Assembly: GCA_033807775.1 (NCBI GenBank)
Contig: CM066324.1
Span: 134,593,501 to 134,657,500, forward strand
Length of the DNA: 64,000 nucleotides
Direction of reading: 5' to 3'
From: Saussurea involucrata
Lineage: Eukaryota > Streptophyta > Magnoliopsida > Asterales > Asteraceae
Within the stretch, counting starts at the first letter, position 1. Each line of letters starts with the position of its first letter. Positions 21,452-33,808 of this stretch are shown here, one piece after another. The position numbers and the translations under genes are program-made. The notes beneath the pieces were generated by a model. The model did not search any database. It worked only from the letters and a program-made list of their open reading frames with translations, and was not told the origin of the DNA.

Positions 21452-21453
<2 letters not shown>
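20106..21453. mobile_element. Dispersed LTR-like repeat, uninterrupted copy
   Basis: This region is the paralogue of sequence now split into three pieces at 40366-41075, 46308-46699 and 60008-60092. Shared blocks include GGTTTGTCATCTA, GTAGTCTGACAAAT, TTTAATGCAATGGA and AAGTCATTGTG. The minus-strand start around TGTTGG..CCACAATGACTTTC in the other copy suggests a copia-type LTR, but no coding region or TSD is seen here. Its main value is as an empty site for two insertions. Confidence 0.6.
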
Positions 21454-21502
<49 letters not shown>

Positions 21503-21509
<7 letters not shown>

Positions 21510-21868
21510 ACCGTCGATTTCATTGGTTAAGTTGGTGAAATTGTTTCATTAAGTTGTTTAATTTGGTGAAATTGTTTCATATAATTCTTTTCTTGATGAA
21601 ATTGTTTTATATTTTTGTGTTTTATGTAGTTTCATGTATTTTTCTCATTCCGATAAAACTGTTTCATGTATTTTTCTCAGTCTGATGAAACTTTTTCATT
21701 TTTACATAAAAACACAACTATATGAAACAATTTCATCAAGAAAACAATGATATGAAACAATTTCATCAAATTAAACAATTTCATGAATCAATTTCATCAA
21801 ATTATCCAATGAAATCGATGGTTTGCACGGTTTGCAAAATAAAAGTGGTTTGCAAATGAAACTACCCA
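21503..21868. mobile_element. GTTTCAT-family foldback MITE, copy 4 (E9)
   Basis: It lies between (TA)n of about 50 bp and a second TA tract. Arms carry TTGCAAACCGTCGATTTCAT at the left and the complement GATGGTTTGCACGGTTTGCAA at the right. The interior is the same GAAATTGTTTCAT palindromic block. A short extra right-end fragment (GTTTGGTTTGCAAATGAAAC) recurs at about 22020-22040 before another TA tract. Confidence 0.75.
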
Positions 21869-22881
21869 TATATATATATATATCTAAAGTCATAATCGTA
21901 ATTAATGAACCTATCATATTCCATATATATCTCAATCCTAATTAATGAATCATGATAATTGTCCATAAATATATCTATTGTTTCCTAATATAGTGGTTTC
22001 AAAGTTTGTACAAACTGTTTGGTTTGCAAATGAAACGCATCCTATATATATATATATATAAGAAATTAATCATTTGAGAATTCCAAATTTTGTGAGATCG
22101 ATGAGAACTTCTACCTTACGATTTGTTTCACATGACTTTTTTCTCATGTAATGGTAGTATTTAACGTATTATTAACATATATTTGTTTAACGACGTGATT
22201 GTTTCATATGTATTTGTTTCACAGTGTGAAACATTTTTTATGTGTATTTTTTGTTTTACAAACACGTAAAAGACGTGCACATTGTAAACTGAATACATGT
22301 GAAACAAATATGTGTCAATCAATATTTTCAATTTTAGTCTTAGATGCAAAAAAATCATGTGAAATAGCACATGATGCACTAATACAATTCTTGGTTAATA
22401 TTAGTATGAGTAAACTACACTTTTACTCCCTATGGTTTCTTGTTTATAACACATTTGGTATGTGTAGTTTAAAAATTATAGTTTTCGCCGTTGAGGTATG
22501 CAAAAAACGACCGGATTTGGTCCCTCTCTCTAATGACCGTTAGAAGAATCCCGTTAGAGGGGGGGGGGGGTCATCATTTTTAGGGCGATTGAGGATGAAG
22601 ACGATGGTGGTTGGAAGTGATAACATGGCAGAGGGGAAGCGGAGAGGTGACCGTCGGAGAAGATGGGGGACATCGGCGACGATGAAGAGTCAATCTTGTG
22701 GACGATGATGAAGAGTCAATATTGGGGACGATGTGTTATAGGGGATTGATATATTATACTAAACTACAATTTTGGTCAGTATGGTTTGTTTTATATCAAG
22801 TAGACTTTATTTTTTAAAGATAAATAGAAGGAAATGATAAAAGACTAAATTACCCCTCATTTGACGGGTTTTTGTAACGAA

Positions 22882-25085
22882 TGTAACAACCCAACAATTT
22901 TAAACAATACATTTCATATAAAATAAATATCCCAAAATCGCATCTCTAAAATTTCTTACATAATATCCAAAAATGGTTGGCGGAAACAACCTACACAACT
23001 GAGAAGTAAACTAAGAAAAGCTATAGTGTCGCTACACTATCCATCTTTCTCTTGCTAACGCCCTGCTTACTTGCTAGAGCCTTTCTGTACCTGCTTACCT
23101 GAAAAGGGTTTTATTTGAAAATGCGAGGGTTAGACCTTGAGGTCTAGTGAGTCCCTCCTAACAGTTATCAAAGCATTTAAATACAGTTCATCTTTTCAGC
23201 ATAAAACATTTATACTCAACACAGTAAATAAATCGTATACGGACTAAAGTCCGCCTCCTCGTAATCTGACACCCTGAAGCCACCCGAAGGTGACAACGAG
23301 TCAGCCTCATGCTGCCTTGCGGAGCCTCGCTCCTGGCATATAGGGACCTCCCTTCCCGCACGAGAGCTGGCGGAACTACTCTCCCGTCTTTGCCAGTTTA
23401 CGTCTCCATGATGTATGCATACATTCTACATAAAACTTTAAACAACTTTCAAGCAATTAAAGCATAATGATAAAGCATGGCAATTTCTCAACATTCATAA
23501 CACATTTTGAAAACACTTTAAAAGCCATACATTTTAGTTTAGAAAACTCACCTGGCTTGCTTGCTCCAAAGCTCCCCACTTACACTTCCGATCTCTAGGT
23601 GGAACACCTATTATATTAATAACGTACGTCATAATCCGTTCACTTATTACTCGAGTTACACCCCGAACTCAACCCTAACTTATCTAAATTGGTAGATTAC
23701 CTTCTAGTCCAAAAATCATAATTAATGGTCTTTGGTCACCCATCCAATTGACACACTATACCGGATCCATTAATTTACCCGGCTCTAGGATCTCAACATA
23801 AAATTATAACATTTGATTCTAGATAACAAAACCGGATCATAATAATAATAATATGACCAAATTTAATAATTAGACTATCGATTATGTACTAGGCCCCTTT
23901 AAATAATTATAGACTTTAATAATAAACTAAGCCCAATCTTAATAATTAAGCCCACAAGGACTTAATAATTCTCTCGGCCCAACAACCAATTCGGCCCAAT
24001 AAACCAATCCCGGCCCAAACTTGAGTTACGGGCCCACTCCTGGAACATACCGACTTCCAATACACACGGTTCAAAACAAAACCCACATAATTCGCCATTA
24101 TTCAAACTCTACTCCATATTGACCACAATTCTTCTTTTTAATTGACACACGCCATTCTCTAACCAAGAATCCACATAAACACTTGATTTAACTATGACAA
24201 CACGAATTATAAACAAAACTCGACATTAATACCCTTATTTGATTTCTCATTTCACATAGCCAAGTGCAACTAGAGACCTAACAAGTCTAACATTACTTGA
24301 AAAAGAGAGCAATGCAAATGGAAGGGTTTCTTATCGGAATAAAACCTCACGAAATGGAAAAGAAACTGCTGCCTAGGACTCCGCCGACCACCACCGCCGG
24401 CCACCGTCGGCCGCCGCCGGCCACCGCCACCTTTTCTCTCTCATCGTCAATCTCTCTCTCTCGCAGCCTCCATCTTCCTCCTCGATGCTCTCTCTCTCAC
24501 ACGACCCTCTCTCTCCCTCTCGCTGCTCTCTCTCTCTCTTTCTCTCCGGCTGTATCTCTCTCTCTCCGGCTGTATCTCTCTCTCACTCTCGACTGTTTCT
24601 CTTTCACTCTCGCCGGCTCTCTCTCTTCTCGTCGTCTCTCTCTCTCTCCTCGCCGGCGTCTCTCTCTCTCGCCGGCGGTCTCTCTCACACGACAGTCTCT
24701 CTCTCTCGCCTCTTTCTCTCCTCTGCCGGCTGCACCCAAAACACTCTCCCATGGCCAACTCTCTTTCTCTCTTCTTTCTCTCTCACGAAAAACACAATGT
24801 CTCCCATGGCTTCTCTTCTTCTTCTTTTTTTTTTCTTCTTCTCTTTTTTTTTTCTTCTTCTCTTTTTTTTTCCAGCTTCTCTCTCTCTCTCGATGTGCAG
24901 CCGCCTCCCTCACCCAAAATGAAAGAAACCCTATATTATCCTAATACTAAAATACTACATATTCCCAAAAGAAAGGAAATTGATTTCCTACCTTTTTCCC
25001 ATTTGGCCCTCAAACTTTCTCACAAATAACCAATCAACCCTTATCTTTTATTTTTAAATTAAAACACTTAATTTGGGTTATTACA
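22882..25085 (-). mobile_element. 3' LTR of the non-coding element (2.2 kb)
   Basis: It runs TGTAACAACCC...GGGTTATTACA on the plus strand. It includes a TCTCTCT-rich segment at 24430-24900, whose frames (Ser/Leu-rich on plus, Arg/Glu-rich on minus) are simple-sequence artefacts. Compared with the other LTR it carries about 57 extra bases, mostly in the CCGCCGGCCACCG and (CT)n regions. Confidence 0.9.
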
Positions 25086-25105
25086 ATCTCCCCTCCTTAA
25101 CAGAA
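25086..25105 (-). promoter_or_regulatory. Polypurine tract
   Basis: The minus strand reads AAGGAGGGGAGAT immediately before the 3' LTR start TGTAATAACCC. It would prime plus-strand DNA synthesis. Just upstream on that strand is the palindromic AATTCCGGGACGGAATT, a motif common next to the 3' end of plant gypsy chromoviruses. Confidence 0.8.
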
Positions 25106-28100
25106 TTCCGTCCCGGAATTCACTCCAAAACAACCGACAAACTTGTTTATCAAGACTTAAATCTCACTAGCACTTCCTCACGAACTCTCGTGATCCAACT
25201 TATAAATTATAACATGCGGACAAAGGTTATAAGTATCTCAATGCTTACCACCCCCTAAGTATCCTTGTCTGATTTATGACCCCATTATCAGTTTCCGCGC
25301 TCAACTGCCTTTCTCGACTAGTGCAAGCTAACCACCGATCCTTACCGCACGAAACAAAACAATCATTCTCTTTATCACAAGCAACTTTAACTCGACCCAC
25401 TCATTTCAACTGATAAACTCCAATTTAGTTGCAATTCATTTCGTTCTAACACCCATAAGTTATCATATTTGATCACTTAATGTCATAACTTAACATCACA
25501 TCTCGATATGCTGGTATTCACAAAACTCGTCAGTCAAAACTGACTTCTTAGCTAACAACTCCCCTGAGTAACCCAACAATTTACACTTTTCAAAAATAAT
25601 TTGAGAATTACTTATTCCATCATACTATCATCAACTCCTCACTTTAACATAACGATTTTCCCTTATCAACTCTTAGCAAGAATTTCAGTAGAACCATAAC
25701 GCATTCTGTAATAACAAATAAATGTCCTTACTTAACAAATCCATAAAATTTTTAATCCATCAACCAAAGGCTTATACCTCTATCATGACGTTTCAAATCA
25801 ACTAATGATCATACTCCCATTCCGACTCATAATCAACATCATCATGTCATTCTTTAAACATAACCAAACTTCCAATTGTTTCCTTCTAGGATCATTCCCT
25901 CACACATAAGAACGAATCATGCTCTTTAGAGATTTAGCATTTACTATAACACCTGTTGGCTAACTCATCACTTATCTACCTTTAAACCTCCAATGATTCC
26001 AAAACATGCTTACTAAGCGACTCTTACAATCATAACACTTGATTTCTCAATTGGGTAACTACCCTCCATCACTCTGTCATTTCATCCCGAACATAAACAT
26101 ACCACAACGTCAACTTACACCTACGTGCTCCAACATTCTGTTTAATAATCATTCATCTCACACGAAACCCCCAAGATGCTTCTATTTGATGCTTTCTTCC
26201 TCTCTATCATTACATCACTACGACACTAGTTGGTACATTTACCTTGGCGATTAATGCCATTGCATAACTGTACATCCCCCACCCATAACATCGCACTGCA
26301 AACCAAATCTCTCATGGTCATTCATACACAACCACGCTTTCCTTCATACTCTCACGTATACTACAATCGAGTCTATCCCACTACGTAGTCCTTTCCCAAC
26401 TTGTTGAACTATAACTCACGAGTTCTCAATTAATTCCGACACGAACTTTCTAACTAGCTCGTTACGATTCGAGCCCTTACGAAGACCCCACACTTTTCTT
26501 TCTGAATGATAAAGTCTACACACCCGCTTCGATTGTACTACATACCTCATCATTCTACGTATCCCTCCATACCTCGTAAATAGGACGATTACTCAACATG
26601 ATCACTTCCCATCCTCTTAACACCCCTACAAGGTGTCCTATCAATTTCTAACCTTCCGCTTCACGTCTTCGGCCTCGGCCATCTTATGTAGTTATCGAAT
26701 TCTACAGCAACCGACAACCTGGAACTACTTTCTTAACTTATTCTTAAACCTGGTTCCCTTACGGAACTTACTCCTACCAACATATTGAATCATCTTCATG
26801 ATCCGCCTCCCTCCTTTCGTAACCTACTCAGGTAACATTACCGTTATAAGTTCACCTCGAGACTCACATTCCTACACCACATACATTTCATTCTTCCTTA
26901 CCACACTACTCTTTAACGAGTCGCTAAGACCATCACCTTGAAGACTTCAAACCCTCCCTCCGGACACAACTTCCTGCTGCAACCGTGCATCTAGCTACCG
27001 AACAAGGGTGCAACCCCTCATTCGTCCGATACTATAATTCACGACTGACTCTATCACTGTCCACCCCTCCTCTTGGGCACTCTTACTAAAGTTATATCAT
27101 TCTTTCCTGATTTGACCAATATCTCTTCACTCTCGGAGTTCTTCCTCGGCTTAAAATGTGATACTCTATGACCTAGTGAGTTCATAGCCCTAATGCATGA
27201 CAACACACTAATTAACTCATTTCGCACACTTTATCATTTTAAATCAACAACACTCGAAAACATCTTGGGTACACATGTCCCTATTACTCTCATAAATTCA
27301 ACGCCCTGCACAACGATCTCGAGAACCGTTCGCATGCAACTTTCCATAAACTTAATCTCACTCCACCCAAAATATGTCGTTATGGCGGAAATATATTAAG
27401 TGAACATCTTTTCATACGACCACATCCTGAAAGAAATTTCCGACACAAAGTAAACCAGTCGGTTTTCGTACTCATAACTAACTCCGACATGTCATTACTC
27501 ACTTTGGTTATAAAAGTTTTGCATTCAATCGTTTTCTTGACTTTTGCAATAATTTAGCTCATCACGAAAAGAGTGAAATACTTTACAAATTATAAAACTC
27601 GAAGCTTCATGGTGCCATGTAAATGAAATCACCTTTTTCTTTAAACATACGCGTGCACATTCTGACTCATTTTCGATCAAAATTTATCTTTACACGTTTA
27701 ACTTAAATCGTGAAAATTTCATGTTACATAAAAGGACACCATGCATGAGACTCTACTTGCATTTGAAGGCTACTCGCTTAGCTTATCCTTGACATTCTAC
27801 CTACGACCAACGATCGCCCTCTTGGTCACGCAACAACTTGCTAAACACACTTTCCACATTCCACTTACTCAATCCCTTTCACACTGTTTCGTTTTAATCA
27901 CTATCTCATTTTCTACTTCTACATGCTTTCATCTCACAATAGGTATCTTATTTCATTTACACTGCCATTGAAAAGCTCGACTAAGAAGTCAGGGTTCTAT
28001 TGATACGCTCAAAATTTCAACACCGATATTCCTTATCATTCTAACTGATCTCATCCCACTATTTCTAGAACTGGGACTTTCTAGAACAAGAGTCTTACTC

Positions 28101-28559
28101 AAAATCAATTATTTTATCTCTTCGAACCCACGAAGATCCATCTCTATACGATTCATAACATTCTAAACACACTTCGCCTCTACAATGTATACATTATTCA
28201 CTTCATAATAATTTCCCATGAAACTTCCCCAACAAGGGGTCTCCGTCTACACCTTAGAGATCTCGTTGATATTCTAACGTACTGAAACACGGCATAAATA
28301 CTGGGTAGGTTAATAAGGTAGGTTAAGCACGTACATGTACCTGTAAGTTTGCAATTACACTGGCCAGGTGGAATCTCAAACTTACCTTACATGACAGTCC
28401 TCAGTACCCTATTAGTCCTATTTCTATAATAGTGTCATCCTAACGCATCTTCTGTATTTACAATAGTGCCCTCCTAACGCATTTCCTGATTCTCAGTTGT
28501 GATTTCTACTCCCAAGTTTAAGTTTAGGCCCGTCCGGTCACCTAAATCTCTTAAACTAT
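25106..28559 (-). mobile_element. Internal region without recognisable coding sequence
   Basis: This is about 3.45 kb of pyrimidine-rich sequence on the plus strand, with no frame above about 76 codons and no conserved retroelement motif that I can see. Composition is C-rich/G-poor, as expected for a purine-rich minus-strand transcript. It could be a large decayed gag-pol or a replacement filler. I cannot tell which. Confidence 0.6.
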
Positions 28560-28560
28560 G

Positions 28561-28572
28561 GCTCTGATACCA
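28561..28572 (-). promoter_or_regulatory. tRNA-iMet primer-binding site
   Basis: The minus strand reads TGGTATCAGAGC, starting two bases from the LTR end at 28575. Together with the PPT it sets the minus orientation and shows that the cis-acting signals are intact. Confidence 0.88.
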
Positions 28573-28574
28573 TT

Positions 28575-30721
28575 TGTAACAACCCAACAATTTTAAACAA
28601 TACATTTCATATAAAATAAATATCCCAAAATCGCATCTCTAAAATTTCTTACATAATATCCAAAAATGGTTGGCGGAAACAACCTACACAACTGAGAAGT
28701 AAACTAAGAAAAGCTATAGTGTCGCTACACTATCCATCTTTCTCTTGCTAACGCACTGCTTACTTGCTAGAGCCTTTCTGTACCTGCTTACCTGAAAAGG
28801 GTTTTATTTGAAAATGCGAGGGTTAGACCTTGAGGTCTAGTGAGTCCCTCCTAACAGTTATCAAAGCATTTAAATACAGTTCATCTTTTCAGCATAAAAC
28901 ATTTATACTCAACACAGTAAATAAATCGTATACGGACTAAAGTCCGCCTCCTCGTAATCCGACACCCTGAAGCCACCCGAAGGTGACAACGAGTCAGCCT
29001 CATGCTGCCTTGCGGAGCCTCGCTCCTGGCATATAGGGACCTCCCTTCCCGCACGAGAGCTGGCGGAACTACTCTCCCGTCTTTGCCAGTTTACGTCTCC
29101 ATGATGTATGCATACATTCTACATAAAACTTTAAACAACTTTCAAGCAATTAAAGCATAATGATAAAGCATGGCAATTTCTCAACATTCATAACACATTT
29201 TGAAAACACTTTAAAAGCCATACATTTTAGTTTAGAAAACTCACCTGGCTTGCTTGCTCCAAAGCTCCCCACTTACACTTCCGATCTCTAGGTGGAACAC
29301 CTATTATATTAATAACATACGTCATAATCCGTTCACTTATTACTCGAGTTAAACCCCGAACTCAACCCTAACTTATCTAAATTGGTAGATTACCTTCTAG
29401 TCCAAAAATCATAATTAATGGTCTTTGCTCACCCATCCAATTGACACACTATACCGGATCCATTAATTTACCCGGCTCTAGGATCTCAACATAAAATTAT
29501 AACATTTGATTCTAGATAACAAAACCGGATCATAATAATAATAATATGACCAAATTTAATAATTAGACTATCGATTATGTACTAGGCCCCTTTAAATAAT
29601 TATAGACTTTAATAATAAACTAAGCCCAATCTTAATAATTAAGCCCACAAGGACTTAATAATTCTCTCGGCCCAACAACCAATTCGGCCCAATAAACCAA
29701 TCCCGGCCCAAACTTGAGTTACGGGCCCACTCCCGGAACATACCGACTTCCGATACACACGGTTCAAAACAAAACCCACATAATTCGCCATTATTCAAAC
29801 TCTACTCCATATTGACCACAATTCTTCTTTTTAATTGACACATGCCATTCTCTAACCAAGAATCCACATAAACACTTGATTTAACTATGACAACACGAAT
29901 TATAAACAAAACTCGACATTAATACCCTTATTTGATTTCTCATTTCACATAGCCAAGTGCAACTAGAGACCTAACAAGTCTAACATTACTTGAAAAAGAG
30001 AGCAATGCAAATGGAAGGGTTTCTTACCGGAATAAAACCTCACGAAATGGAAAAGAAACTGCTGCCTAGGACTCCGCCGACCACCACCGCCGGCCACCGC
30101 CACCTTTTCTCTCTCATCATCAATCTCTCTCTCTCTCGCAGCCTCCATCTTCCTCCTCGATGCTCTCTCTCTCACACGACCCTCTCTCTGCTCTCTCTCT
30201 CTCTCTCTCCGGCTGTATCTCTCTCTCACTCTCGACTGTTTCTCTTTCACTCTCGCCGGCTCTCTCTCTTCTCGTCGTCTCTCTCTCTCTCTCTCCTCGC
30301 CGGCGTCTCTCTCTCTCGCCGGCGGTCTCTCTCACACGACAGTCTCTCTCTCTCGCCTCTCTCTCTCCTCTGCCAGCTGCACCCAAAACACTCTCCCATG
30401 GCCAACTCTCTTTCTCTCTTCTTTCTCTCTCACGAAAAACACAATGTCTCCCATGGCTTCTCTTCTTCTTCTTCTTCTTCTTTGTTTTTCTTCTTCTCTT
30501 TTTTTTTCCAGCTTCTCTCTCTCTCTCGATGTGCAGCCGCCTCCCTCACCCAAAATGAAAGAAACCCTATATTATCCTAATACTAAAATACTGCATATTC
30601 CCAAAAGAAAGGAAATTGATTTCCTACCTTTTTCCCATTTGGCCCTCAAACTTTCTCACAAATAACCAATCAACCCTTATCTTTTATTTTTAAATTAAAA
30701 CACTTAATTTGGGTTATTACA
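28575..30721 (-). mobile_element. 5' LTR of the non-coding element (2.15 kb)
   Basis: The termini are the same as the partner at 22882. The CT-rich block at 30110-30520 is shortened relative to it. The few substitutions are spread over the full length. Frames at 29990-30580 are again low-complexity and not genes. Confidence 0.9.
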
Positions 30722-30851
30722 ACGACCGTTAGAGAGAGAGACAATATCTAATCGTTTTTCGATAACTAAACGACAACATTGTAATTTTCAAACTATAGAA
30801 ACCAAATATGTTAAAACAAGAAACCACATCGACAAAAAGTGCAATTTACTC

Positions 30852-33400
30852 TATTAATAATTAAGAAGAAAGTTCAATTTATGTCAACGAACATGAGCAA
30901 ATTTGGAGAATCTTCCGAAACTTAATTAATAATATATTCAATAATAATATTTTTAAATTGAAAATTTGTTAATGTTAAATGTTTTTTTGGATATCATTAA
31001 ACAAAATTATGAATAAATTGTCAAAGATGTTGTAATACTATTTGAAATGTTCCAATAATCCAATCCCAATAGAAAATTATTGGGAAATTAATTAAAACTA
31101 GTCTTTGGCTCGCGCGTTGTGCGACGGTTAATTTGTGTTTTATGTTAATTATTTAATGTTTAATAGTTGTTGAATAATTTTGAGACATGTACAATAGTTG
31201 ATAAAAAAACAAAAATTCCATAAAAAATGAATATTACCTTGAAGATAAAAATATTTCTATTAAGTTTGATACCTATTATAAATGTCATTACTAAATGAAT
31301 AAAATTATCAAACAAAAACAAAATAATTAACTATTCAAAGTTCAAATGAAATTTAAATACATTCAAAATTATTGATGTTTCTTTTTAGAACAAATGTATC
31401 CAATAATGGATCAAGAATGTGCAATGTTATTGAAATCAACATTGATCTTTAATTATGATTTTAAATTTTGAATTAACAACCCTACAACTTTCCAAACACG
31501 CAACAACTTTAAATATTTCCGCATTGCTTTAACAAATGCTTGAATTTGGACACCATATTCCTCATTATTGTTGTAGCCATTAGGGTTACTTTAAAAAAAG
31601 TAAAAAAAGGAAGTAAGTCACTATAAACTCATTATATATAATATTGTAATTTAAACTTTTGACTGTATATTGATTCATGTTACAAACACAAATATGTGTT
31701 AACATCTAATAATCATTTACATCTTTCAAATCTTTCAACTTTACATAATTAATTAGCAAGAAAATAAAATATAATCAATAAAACCTCCCTATTTCTCTAT
31801 AAATACACCTCACTTCATATAAATAAACAACATAATTTTTCAAAAAATAAAAAAATAAATGGTGACAACAATTGTAATAAATGGTGTTTATGAACGTAAG
31901 TTAGATAATCAAAGAAAAACCTGAGTGAAAATACAAAATGAAATAAAGTTTGTTTTAATGTGACCAGTTACCTACATATTGTCAATAAACATAACTTCAA
32001 AAATGATAACTCAAACACATATCATGGAGATGGATAAAGTGGACATGATCACAACTTCCAGTTTGGCTAAACAAAACATCCTCAAAAATGTCAACTTAAC
32101 TTTGTAAATAATGACAATATTATGGTTATCAAAACCTTTAATACACAAAAGTTTTAGTTGTTAACTTGAAACAAACAAAAAACATCCACCTCATCAAGAT
32201 AAAATCATAATACATGGTTCATGATGCAACTGAAATACAAAATCAATAGAAAACACATTTCAACGTTCATCAAATAAAATGAACCTAACACCATGATTCA
32301 TCAAAAACATAAACTACAGTTTCTAATTTATTAAAAGAACAAAATCTTGAAGGATGTTGTTAAAGTCCCTAGCATGTATTCTTAAAGGTCATCAAAGCCT
32401 TTACTATGCATATATTTTAGTTACTAATTCCAAACAAACAAAAACAATCAACTCATCGTATTATAAAAAATAATAATACATATGATCCAACTAAAAACAT
32501 ACAAATTAATAGAAAAACATATCAATTTTTATCAAATAAAACAAACCCTGGATCATGATTTGTCAAAATAACAAACTACAATTTATAATTGTACACGACT
32601 CTTTTGCGAGAAACAATGTAATACTTGAAAAAACAATACACAAGTATTCTTTTAGCTTGTGGGTTATGCTCCTGAGAAAAAATATATAGAAATGAGAGTT
32701 GAGGTAATAATACATAATGAAATTTTAAAATAGACAAAATCAAAATAGATTAAAATGAATGAGTAGTTGAATGAAAGCCTTACATGTAGTATATGTGTAC
32801 CGTGATGATGAAGCTTTACACATTTGGTGATCTTTAGAGCTTGTTTCTGCTTGTGTCACTTACTACAAACAAAAACATAAAGATCATATGAAATCAACAC
32901 AATATCAAAGAACTTAACTATAAACAAAAGTCCATATCTTATATCGATCTTTTAGTGAGAGATAATGTGTTAGAAAGGAAAGAATGGGAGGTAGGTTATT
33001 GTATGACAAAGAAGTAAAAAAACCAATAACATATCAAAAAAAACTTGTGCTTAAATAAGGGAAAATGAGTGATTGATAAAATAAGGGAGGGAATATGAAT
33101 GGTTAATAACATAAAGAAGTGAAAATAAATGATTTATTAACATAAATTGCAATAAAACAAATGATTAATATAGGAAGATGGATGGTTTAGGTAATGAAAG
33201 TTATTTAAAGTGGTGCCAAAATTACCAAAGTACCATCCTTTAAGTGAAAAAAACATTTTTCATAGAGGGGCATTAAGGTCTTTAACATATCAAATATTTT
33301 AAAAAATCAAAAATCTAAGAAAAAAGAAAAGTAGGCATATAGTGTTTAGGAGATGCCACATCATTGGCTTTGGTTTCTCCTTTAATATATATATTGATAC
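30852..33400. other. AT-rich region, possible degenerate DNA transposon
   Basis: From ACTAGTCTTTGGCTCGCGCG (31099) to CCACATCATTGGCTTTGG..TTTAATATATATATTGAT (about 33357-33395) the ends recall a common plant repeat class with GCGCG near one end and a CCACATCA..GGCTTTGG end. I cannot demonstrate Helitron or Mutator termini. The interior is repeat-poor, AT-rich and non-coding. Confidence 0.3.
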
Positions 33401-33409
33401 CCCAAGTTT

Positions 33410-33722
33410 GAAAGTGACTTACCAAAATGCCCTTTTTTCCGCGGAGGGAGCCCTCTATAGCGGGCAGGGACTGAAAGTGTAAATTTTTGCAATATTATTT
33501 ACACTTTCAGTCCCCATAGCGGGCCATCGCGGGCCGCGTTTGAGCCATCGCGGGCCTCGATCGCGGGGGCCAGGGACTGAAAGTGTAAATATTTCTTGCA
33601 AAAATTTACACAATTGGTCCCTGCCCGCGATCGCGGGATCTTATCGCGGAAAAAAGGGGCATTTTGGTAAGAAAATAATTTTTTAGGGTATTTTGGTAAG
33701 TCAACTTCAAACTTGGGGTATT
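33410..33722. mobile_element. GC-rich foldback MITE
   Basis: Arms are ATACCCCAAGTTTGAAAGTG at the left and, reverse-complemented, ATACCCCAAGTTTGAAGTTG at the right. Both continue ACTTACCAAAATGCCC and TTTTTTCCGCG. The centre contains repeated ATCGCGGG/GCGGGC blocks and two GGGACTGAAAGTGTAAAT copies with an inverted partner. The terminal AAGTTTGA motif links it to the foldback at 13511. It is the sharpest GC island in a very AT-rich stretch. Confidence 0.75.
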
Positions 33723-33808
33723 TTAATTAATTTCCCAAAATTATTTACTCAACTACTTAAAGCATTTATTTGTAGATTTATAAATTTATTTTTTATATAG
33801 ATAATAAA

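Larger units (their letters stand above)
22882..30721 (-). mobile_element. Complete but non-coding LTR retrotransposon (LARD-like), 7.8 kb
   Basis: Two LTRs flank a 3.49-kb internal region. In minus orientation the order is 5' LTR (28575-30721), PBS, internal, PPT, 3' LTR (22882-25085). Flanks ACGAA and ACGAC agree at 4/5. LTRs differ by roughly a dozen substitutions and a few indels by eye, so it is fairly young. I find no gag, protease, RT or integrase motifs in the internal region on either strand. It must have used proteins in trans, probably from a gypsy relative, judging from the AATTCCGGGACGGAATT motif before the PPT. Confidence 0.88.
22408..30851. mobile_element. Mutator-like inverted-repeat element hosting an LTR retrotransposon
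   Basis: The left arm GAGTAAACTACACTTTTACT pairs with the right arm, which reverse-complements to GAGTAAATTGCACTTTTTGT. Similarity runs for about 130 bp and includes GGTTTCTTGTTT. Flanking 9-mers TATTAGTAT and TATTAATAA match at 7/9, consistent with an aged 9-bp Mutator-type TSD. Without the nested retrotransposon it is about 600 bp, with no transposase. The right arm is shortened because the insertion lies close to it. Confidence 0.65.

Noticed and set aside
24297..24944. 215-codon frame with Ser/Leu-rich product
   Set aside because: It is produced by (TCTC)n simple sequence in an LTR. Overlapping frames on both strands are equally open and the sister LTR shows length changes that break the frame.
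29990..30580. 196-codon frame, counterpart of the previous one
   Set aside because: Same low-complexity LTR segment, with indels relative to its partner that do not preserve the frame.
31099..33395. Helitron
   Set aside because: No clear 5' TC, 3' hairpin plus CTRR end or AT insertion site could be read. Left as unassigned AT-rich DNA.
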